From Cellvibrionales bacterium UBA5860 (GTDB taxonomy: Bacteria > Pseudomonadota > Gammaproteobacteria > Pseudomonadales > Porticoccaceae): a DNA stretch of 11,181 nt. Each line of letters starts with the position of its first letter. The first letter of the stretch is position 1. Location of the stretch: the NCBI GenBank assembly GCA_002431545.1, contig DJFY01000063.1, positions 9,744 through 20,924 of the forward strand, given 5' to 3'. The notes under the pieces were generated by a model, which was given only the letters and a program-made list of their open reading frames with translations, made no database searches and was not told where the DNA came from. This document shows positions 1-5,900 of this stretch, one piece after another. The position numbers were made by a program, and so were the translations under genes.

Positions 1-37
1 TTAAAACCTGTAGTTAAAACCTGGAGTTAAAAGGTCC
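1..37. repeat. Short 13-bp tandem repeat (about 2.8 copies)
   Basis: Three consecutive units begin with TTAAAA at positions 1, 14 and 27. The first two units (TTAAAACCTGTAG and TTAAAACCTGGAG) differ at one base, and the third diverges after TTAAAAGG. The array lies just past the stop codon of the DUF1826 gene and runs into the window edge, so more copies may exist outside. No function is evident. Confidence 0.6.
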
Positions 38-69
38 AATCAAAGCGCGAGGCGCGTACGGACGTGAAT

Positions 70-726
70 TCAGGCAAAGTCGAGGGTCAGTAGCACCCGT
101 TTTTGGCCGGCCTCAACCATAGGGGAACGGTGAACAAGCCCCGCACCTTCATTGCCCTCCCACTGCTCGCCCTTCAGCAGGGCAATATCGCCGACTCCCA
201 GTGTTTGGATGGCGTCCTCCGACGGGTACAAACCGCTATCTGCATCACTCAGTCCACCGCTGCCAGCACCGAGCTTGTCGCGGTTGACATGGTGATGAGG
301 AAGCCATTGTGTGCCGCCACCGCAATAACTGGTAATCAATCGGCAGGGCACGCGGTCGACGTGGAATTTGGGGCACATGGCGGTCGTTAGTGGTGTCAGG
401 CGCAGACCGACAGCTTGTAATTCGAAAAGGCAACAAAACATCTCCGCGAGCAGCTGGATATCCGCGCGCAGGAGTGGAAACTCCACGAGCCTGGGAAAGG
501 TATCTTCCAGGTGCTTAAACTTGGGTTCTGGCAGGACTACGCGATAGGCAGGAAACGCCGTTTCCGCCACTAGCTTTTCGCATTCAGATATCAAGGAAGG
601 TCTAAGCTGTCTTTTCCAAACCGCCATACCAATATCACTCTGATAGATATCTGTCAAAGCTTCCGGGGTCTTTGCGTAAACGCTTCGGCGGGATTCCGGG
701 ATGGTTAAAGGGCGAGCTGCTGTCAT
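70..726 (-). CDS. DUF1826 family protein, zinc-limitation associated
   Basis: This 218-residue protein is recognised as DUF1826 from its overall pattern: FHVDR, then a Y-C-G-G-G-T-Q-W stretch, GDIALLKG, HRSP and a C-terminal LLTLDF. No signal peptide or membrane segment is visible, so it should be cytoplasmic. I chose the ATG at 726 because it overlaps the stop of the upstream COG0523 remnant as ATGA, the usual sign of translational coupling; an ATG five codons earlier at 741 is the alternative. Its function is unknown. In Pseudomonas, from memory, DUF1826 genes sit beside COG0523 GTPase genes in Zur-controlled clusters, and the same pairing is visible here. In 218-aa numbering, H122-x-D124, H199 and R210 have the order and spacing of an Fe(II)/2-oxoglutarate dioxygenase site; this is inference. 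H144-H146 and several cysteines (C118, C128, C135) could also bind metal. Confidence 0.85.
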   Translation of the reverse strand: MTAARPLTIPESRRSVYAKTPEALTDIYQSDIGMAVWKRQLRPSLISECEKLVAETAFPAYRVVLPEPKFKHLEDTFPRLVEFPLLRADIQLLAEMFCCLFELQAVGLRLTPLTTAMCPKFHVDRVPCRLITSYCGGGTQWLPHHHVNRDKLGAGSGGLSDADSGLYPSEDAIQTLGVGDIALLKGEQWEGNEGAGLVHRSPMVEAGQKRVLLTLDFA

Positions 727-989
727 CCTTGCGCCCCCCAATTTGCAAAAAGGGGCATACCACCCGTCTGGCTCCAGTTCCTCATTTCAAGCAGTTTTTG
801 TTCGCTGCGGTGCAGTTGTACGTCTTTTTGCACGGTGTTGGCGTCAACACTGATTTCGCTCATGTTGTTGTCGATCATCGCCGCTCGGCGGCTTGCACGA
901 TTGTTGAGGACAGGGCTCAAAGCCGTGTTTATTCCGGCATCGAGGAAACCCGAAAGAACAGTTGCCGGGCGCTTGTTGTCAGTATTCAT
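723..989 (-). pseudogene. Decayed COG0523/CobW-type GTPase remnant
   Basis: The open frame encodes 88 residues whose first 71 match the N-terminus of COG0523 (CobW/YjiA/ZigA) metal-chaperone GTPases: a TVLSGFL start, VLNN, an RRAA beta strand, a DNNMSEISVDA segment and EQKLLEM, equivalent to the EKLVEMSNG that normally precedes the GCICC metal motif. Intact members are about 300-400 residues. The Walker A, normally GFLGAGKTT, reads GFLDAGINT, so the nucleotide-binding lysine is lost. The GCICC motif and the rest of the GTPase and C-terminal domains are absent. The last residues (PLFANWGAQG) resemble the PFPxW tail of such proteins, which suggests a large in-frame internal deletion. A GAGGA ribosome site lies about 13 nt upstream of the ATG. 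The stop overlaps the DUF1826 start, and a Zur-like operator lies 124 nt upstream. It may survive only as a translated leader for DUF1826. Confidence 0.75.
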
Positions 990-1113
990 TGTGATGTTTC
1001 TATCCTCTTTCGCTGTTTGGGTGTTGTTGCATGCGCGTCGAATTCTTCAATGTTGATGCCACTGCAAATACTCCCTGCGCCTGCTTGGCTCAATGTGATG
1101 GGGAGGATATTCT
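990..1113 (-). other. Leader between Zur-like operator and COG0523 remnant
   Basis: This 124-nt stretch separates the operator from the ATG of the remnant. I see no gene and no convincing structured RNA in it. It is much longer than the 19-nt gap between operator and start codon at the receptor gene, so either the transcript has a long 5' untranslated region or sequence has been rearranged here. Confidence 0.4.
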
Positions 1114-1136
1114 CAATAGATATGATATAACACAAC
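1114..1136. promoter_or_regulatory. Zur-like operator upstream of COG0523 remnant / DUF1826
   Basis: The 16-mer TAGATATGATATAACA at 1117-1132 matches the operator in front of the receptor gene at 15 of 16 positions. The core GATATGATATAAC fits the gammaproteobacterial Zur core GTTATANTATAAC (recalled from memory) with two mismatches. On the minus strand it contains TATCAT, a possible -10 element, so bound Zur would block transcription toward 989. I see no good -35 at standard spacing. No plus-strand gene starts nearby, so the target is the minus-strand pair. Confidence 0.65.
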
Positions 1137-1384
1137 ATTTATGGATTTGCACCTGCGCAGAAGAATTGTTTTATATATGGAGAAAAAATGCATAGAAAAA
1201 TCGGCTATGCCATATAGTCTCTGTTTTACCGAGTCCTTAGCTCTGTTCCAAGTCATAGGGAATCGGGGGATAAGGAAGCGGGCACTATTGGACTTGCAAG
1301 CGTTGAGTCTGTATCGCGGGGACTTTGCTCCTTCGATCTCTCTCAAGCGCAATCAGTCATAGATCCTGAAGTCTTGTGCAATGC
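1137..1384. other. Intergenic region, nothing recognised
   Basis: This stretch lies between the end of the main operon and the second operator. Short open frames exist on both strands but show no family resemblance, no convincing ribosome site and no conserved-looking composition. The part nearest the operator is AT-rich and could hold the upstream promoter region of the DUF1826 unit. Confidence 0.4.
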
Positions 1385-1434
1385 AAAAGGGTAACCATTT
1401 GGGCGGCGGTTTTCAGGGCGCAAGCCTTTTACCC
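1385..1434 (-). terminator. Possible weak terminator after the DUF2149 gene
   Basis: On the minus strand GGGTAA (1434-1429) can pair with TTACCC (1394-1389), followed at once by TTTT (1388-1385). The stem is only 6 bp and the loop is 34 nt, so this is a marginal candidate. Its position directly after the last gene of the operon is its best support. Confidence 0.2.
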
Positions 1435-1764
1435 CTACTCGGGGAGATAAACGATTTCTCCAGATTCGAGCTGATAAGCCGTTCCGACTTTCTTGCCTTT
1501 TCCTTTGCCTGTAGCGGATGCCGATCCCTCATAGCGACGGATTTCCGTGCCTTTTTTGGTCACGATTTCCATATTTTTTTCGCCCGGGTTTTTCACGATG
1601 GTGAACGTTTCGGAAAATAGCAGGTCGCCAATGCTGAGGTAGTTAACCATGGCTGCCATGAGAGCAACGGAGAAGACCATGGCGATATCGAAAAGATTGG
1701 CGACCGACGCCATTGGGTCGTGTTCCAGGTAACTCTGAAGGCGTCTGTTTCTACGGTTTCTCAT
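1435..1764 (-). CDS. DUF2149 protein, ExbD-like small partner of the ExbB-type channel
   Basis: The 109-residue product has a basic N-terminus (MRNRRNRR), then DPMASVANLFDIAMVF, which I recognise as the DUF2149 pattern, and one membrane helix at about residues 24-44. About 65 residues follow, presumably periplasmic, with a GKGKGKK stretch near 86-92. Within the helix, D26 in NLFDIAMVF sits where ExbD/TolR carry their essential aspartate (FIDVMLVLL), so the protein is likely the proton-path partner of the ExbB-type protein encoded just upstream; the alignment is by eye. The product is shorter than typical ExbD (about 140 aa). I chose the ATG at 1764 because a GAGG lies 6 nt before it; the ATG at 1776 overlaps the upstream stop as ATGA but lacks a clear ribosome site. 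It is the last gene of the operon. Confidence 0.8.
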   Translation of the reverse strand: MRNRRNRRLQSYLEHDPMASVANLFDIAMVFSVALMAAMVNYLSIGDLLFSETFTIVKNPGEKNMEIVTKKGTEIRRYEGSASATGKGKGKKVGTAYQLESGEIVYLPE

Positions 1765-1772
1765 GGGGTACC

Positions 1773-2357
1773 TCATTTTATGGAGTGCTTCTGGGGGGTT
1801 GTGTCGCAGAGATAGTCCAGGGCTGCCAGCTGCCGCTTTGATATCTGTGCCTGCCGCTGTACCAGCACTACACCGATACCACCGATTACCAGACCAATAA
1901 CTGTGGTGGTGAAGGCTACCTGCATCTGCCCTGCCAAGCGGGCAATATCTCCGTTGGCCAGGCCATCCAGTGCAGGCCCCATCGGGATGAGGGTGCCCAG
2001 CAGGCCCGTCATTGGGCCGAGCCGTGCCAGGCGATTTAAGGAAGCTAGTTTTTTCTCGCTGATCGCTTCGAATTCTGCCAGTAGATGAATCGCAAGGGCC
2101 TGGTTGTCGGCGGCGAGTAGAGCGCTGCTGTATTCGCCGAATTCGTCGCTTAGCGCTGTTAGGGGAAAAGTCGATGGTTCGCGGCTATCGCGAATCCAGT
2201 GCCTCACCTGGTCAAGCTGTAACAACTGCTTGTTGTGGTTCCGAAACGAGTGAAAGGTCTTGTTGAGTGAATCGCCGAGCAGGATGAATAAGAGTGCGAC
2301 GCAAGGTATCAATAATCCGGAAGAGATGAATACCAGTGATTCGATCAAAACGTTCAT
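1773..2357 (-). CDS. MotA/TolQ/ExbB-type proton channel family protein
   Basis: The 194-residue product has three predicted membrane helices at about residues 5-27, 114-133 and 146-166, as in ExbB and TolQ, with a polar stretch between the first and second. The family signature is clear: GPMTGLLGTLIPMGPAL, then LANGDIARLAGQMQVAFTTT. The GLLGT threonine (T122) and the TTT at 150-152 lie where ExbB and TolQ have their channel-lining threonines. ExbB/TolQ/MotA channels use the proton gradient to drive work across the inner membrane, together with an ExbD/TolR-type partner, which here is the following DUF2149 gene. The ATG at 2357 overlaps the preceding stop as TAATG and has a GAGGTA ribosome site; an upstream ATG at 2405 lies inside the preceding gene and is less likely. 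A dedicated energiser for this system is inferred from context. Confidence 0.85.
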   Translation of the reverse strand: MNVLIESLVFISSGLLIPCVALLFILLGDSLNKTFHSFRNHNKQLLQLDQVRHWIRDSREPSTFPLTALSDEFGEYSSALLAADNQALAIHLLAEFEAISEKKLASLNRLARLGPMTGLLGTLIPMGPALDGLANGDIARLAGQMQVAFTTTVIGLVIGGIGVVLVQRQAQISKRQLAALDYLCDTTPQKHSIK

Positions 2358-2989
2358 TATGTACCTCGAAAAGATTTGCCGAGTCGAATCCAGCCGGCGC
2401 TGCATAAGAGGGCGCAGAGCGTGGCCAGGGGGGTGGCGGCTACTAGCAGGGCAGAATCTCGCAGATGCTGTGTGCTATTGATTCCGGTGTTGTCGGGCCA
2501 GACGCAGAGGCCGAGCCAGGTGCCTAGCCAAACCATGGCGAGATGAGCCTTATCGAGGTTCGCGAAGTCTATGCGCGGAGCCGCGAAAAAGCGCAGTAAC
2601 AGGCTCGCGACAACCATGCCCCCCGCGAACAGCAGGGACTGGCCATGGAAGGAAAAGTCGAGCTGCCCCGACTGGAACAGTCGTGCCTGTAAATACAGCA
2701 CGCTCGTCCAGCTAGCAGGGCTGAGGTGGCTGTAACGCGCAAACATCCTACTCATCAGCCATGCTTCAATAAGGAGCAGAATCGCGATGACCTTGCCATA
2801 GCGTGACAACCAGTATTCCAGGTCTGCGCCGCCGAGGTTGGTCATAGGGGTAGTGCTTAGCCCCAGCAGCACGAGCAGGCATAGGCCAACGGCCAACCAT
2901 AATCGGATCTCTGTCCGGGCCCAGGCAAACAACCCGCGGCTAAGTAAGATACCCGCCAACAGCAACCAGTATGGGCTATCCCCGGCCAC
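2357..2989 (-). CDS. Six-helix membrane protein of unknown function
   Basis: I do not recognise a named family. The open frame extends further upstream inside the CobN-like gene, but that part is arginine- and proline-rich and looks non-coding. The GTG at 2989 has a GGAG ribosome site 5 nt before it and overlaps the end of the CobN-like gene by 14 nt, so I take it as the start, giving 210 residues. Hydrophobic helices lie at about residues 7-23, 29-45, 66-82, 118-136, 149-165 and 179-200. Polar connectors carry D56, E58, H88, D111, H115, D141 and D146, and H175 precedes the last helix. Lying between the chelatase-like gene and the ExbB-type gene, it could be a permease or a membrane adaptor for the complex; this is inference from position only. 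Confidence 0.7.
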   Translation of the reverse strand: MAGDSPYWLLLAGILLSRGLFAWARTEIRLWLAVGLCLLVLLGLSTTPMTNLGGADLEYWLSRYGKVIAILLLIEAWLMSRMFARYSHLSPASWTSVLYLQARLFQSGQLDFSFHGQSLLFAGGMVVASLLLRFFAAPRIDFANLDKAHLAMVWLGTWLGLCVWPDNTGINSTQHLRDSALLVAATPLATLCALLCSAGWIRLGKSFRGT

Positions 2990-5900
2990 GTTTTCTCCGG
3001 GCACTTGCCAGCAGCAGGATGATGGCTCCAATTGTGAGACCGGTCCATAGCGCGATCGAGGAGGTCGAACGTGCAGTGTCCTGGGTTTCTGTTGCCGTGG
3101 TTTCCTGTATCTGTCTCCGCTGCGTGGCGTTCTCTTCGCGTTGCTCCTTGCGTGCTGCCGGTGAGTCCTGTTCGACAAGTACAATTGACGCTGTTGGGTC
3201 GGGACCCACCTCTGCCTTGTCCAACGCAGCGGAATATTGTTTCAACAGTTCACCCGTCAGCACCTGCTCTATATAGGCTCGCAGGGCAGGGTTGCCGCAG
3301 GTGAAGGTGCCACAGCCGGCTTCGAATTTTTTCACCAACTCCGCGTGCAGCTCTGCCAGTTCTGCCAGAGCCTGCTCGCTGGGGTGCCAGAAGCCTTTGC
3401 GCGAGGCTTCTAGCATGACGCCGGTCATCTCCTGCAGCGCGTAAGGGTTCTGCTCTTCAAAGAACTGCCGCAGTTCCAGATTGTGGGTATCGTTCACGTA
3501 TACCTCCTGCAGTTGCTCCCACAGAGCCTCATCGATGGCCTGCGGGCGCATAGCGTTCCAGCCGAAAACGTTACGGAAGGTCTCGGCAAAAGTCTCCGCA
3601 CTGCTGGCTCCACCCTCATCGGCCAGGCCATTGATATACTCGGGGTTCAGCAGGGTAGTGCGAGCTTCCAGCCGAATGGTTTCTTCCAGGCCCTTTACCC
3701 TGGCCTGGGCGCTGTTGCGAAAGTCATTGAAATAGGCGTCGGGTGTCGTGCCTGTCACCTGGGTCACGGCTGCACTGAGACCACCCATAAATTCGTAGAC
3801 ATGATCCAGGCTCAGTGCCCCCCAGGTATTACTGCTGCGGGGCTGGACGATGGCATCGGTGTTCAGGAGGGCTGCGGCGAGCAGGGACTGGTTAAATTGC
3901 CCCCAACTTTCGCTATCGCCGTATAGTGCTCCCATATTCTGCAAGTACTGCTCTGCAATATCCTGCTGCTGCCCCCATTTGTTGCTGTTTTCTACTAGCC
4001 CCATGATCCCGGTGCCATAACTGTTGTTAACACCACCGAAGCTTCGCCTGAGCGAAAGTTGTTTGGCCGCCATGGGCGATTGTCCCTTGTCCAGCAGATA
4101 CTTCTCCGCCGCTCTGACGCCATTGCTGACAAAGTTCTCGCCTTTGTCACCGGCGGTAGCGGCCAGTGCGACGGCCTCTTCAATCAGGGCAAGGCGAGAA
4201 GCGGCCAGATCACGGAGCTGGCCGGCACTCTGTACCACAACGTCAATGCGAGGCCTGCCCAGTTTTGCTTCGGGAATCAACCGCAACGATTGTATCCGGC
4301 CGAAGGGGTCCCTCACCGGCTCTACACCGAGGAGGTAAAGAATTTCGGCGATAGTTGCCCCATGACTGTGGATGAAGCTACTGGGCCACAGGGTGAAAGC
4401 AACTTTTTGTGGGTAAGCCCCGTGGCTTTCAATGTGTGACGCAAGCAAGGCTTCGGCCATGGACACGCCCACCTTCCAGGCCGAGGCTGACGGGGTTTTC
4501 TCCGCATCGATGGAATACATATTGCGCCCGGTGGGCAGGGCCGCGGGGTTCAAAACCGGATCTCCGCCAGAGGCCGGCGGCACATAGCCACCGGCGAGGC
4601 CATTCATAAGGCTCTGCAGTTCGTATTGTGTGCTACTGCGCAAGTAGCCGCTGCTGGGTTTGACCAGACCTAGCAGTTGTTCTATGGCTTCCAGCTGTGC
4701 GGCCAATTCGCGGTAGCGTGTCGAGGTTTGCTGGTAGGCCGCTTCATAACGTGATCGGCTGGCGGTGAATATTTCCCGATACGCCTCCAGTGTTAACCCG
4801 CTAAGGCTCTCAACACTCTGCTTGATTGGCGGGATATTCCCGGCCTGATTCAGAAAGCGCTCCTCGAACAATGTAATTTTCTCAAGATGTTGTTTCTGTT
4901 GCTTCCAGTTGAGTGTTTCGAATTCATCGGCTGTCAGCGCCAGGTTAAGGGTTTCCATTGTCGTGCGTGCTTCCTTTCCCAGCGCCTGCCAGCGCTGTTG
5001 TCTGGCGGCCTCGACCTGCTCTGCCAGGTCATCGGATTTCACCCAGGCAAGGACTTTCTTGCGCACCTTCTCTTTCTGCATGGCAGTTACCAGCGTTTCA
5101 ACCTCCGGTTTAGCCAACTGCGTCAAGGCTTCGCCAATCGGCGGGATGACCTTGGCGAGGGCTTCAGCTCGCTTGCGTGCTGCCGGGTCTAACACCCTTG
5201 CCACATGGGAATAGCTGGTATCGTTGTCGAGGCGGATGATGAACTCCCGTGCGCTGGGGTCAGCCAGGAGCCTGATCAAAATGTCCTGCAGCTGGGTGTC
5301 ATCCAGGCTGGTGATGGCTTTGCCGCTGGTGGGAGACTTCGCTTCGCTGAGGGAGACAAAGCCACGAATGATGTCCATGTCGTTGACGGTGGGGTGAGCT
5401 GACTGCCAGTCGGACACCTCCTGAATGAGCTTTGTGCCTACAGCCTGTGCGAGTAGTTTTGACGGATGGGAACCCGCCTCGGCCAGGCTGATCCAGCCTT
5501 GCGCCAATGAAGTATCCAAACGCGCAGTGTTCCCGGCAGTCAGCTCCGATAGCTTGACGATATGACTCGTCAGTGAGTCCTGAAACATTAAGCGGGCGGT
5601 TTGTAGAGATTCCTCCTTTGTATAGGGTGACCCCAATGTATATAGCCCCTGGGTGATTTTTTCCTGAGCAATGGTTTCCAGCCATTCACTGGCGGGGCGG
5701 TAGACATTTTCGACCCAGCCGGAGGCCTCCCGAAGGACTGCAGCCTCCAGCCCAAGGTCGGTATCGAGGTGGAGGCCGGTGAGTAATTCGTTTATCTCCA
5801 GACGGTGCTGTTCCCGTACGGCGCCTTCTGTAGAGGAGAAGGACGACAGCGCGCGTTGCAGTGTGCCGAGATCACTGGTGAGACCGGCGCGGCTGAAAGG

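Noticed and set aside
1..37. CRISPR array
   Set aside because: The repeats are 13 bp and directly adjacent, with no spacers, so they are a simple tandem repeat.
672..1130. 152-residue open frame on the plus strand
   Set aside because: It is antisense to the COG0523 remnant, whose conserved motifs are readable on the minus strand, and its product shows no family pattern.
1113..1352. 79-residue open frame on the minus strand
   Set aside because: It runs across the Zur-like operator, resembles no family I know, and has no convincing ribosome site.
2990..3184. N-terminal extension of the six-helix membrane protein
   Set aside because: This part overlaps the CobN-like C-terminus, is rich in Arg/Pro/Ser as a shadow frame would be, and a GTG with a good ribosome site lies at 2989.
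3483..3926. 147-residue open frame on the plus strand (and similar ones at 4059-4439 and 6072-6512)
   Set aside because: All lie antisense to the continuous CobN-like coding sequence and show no recognisable domains.
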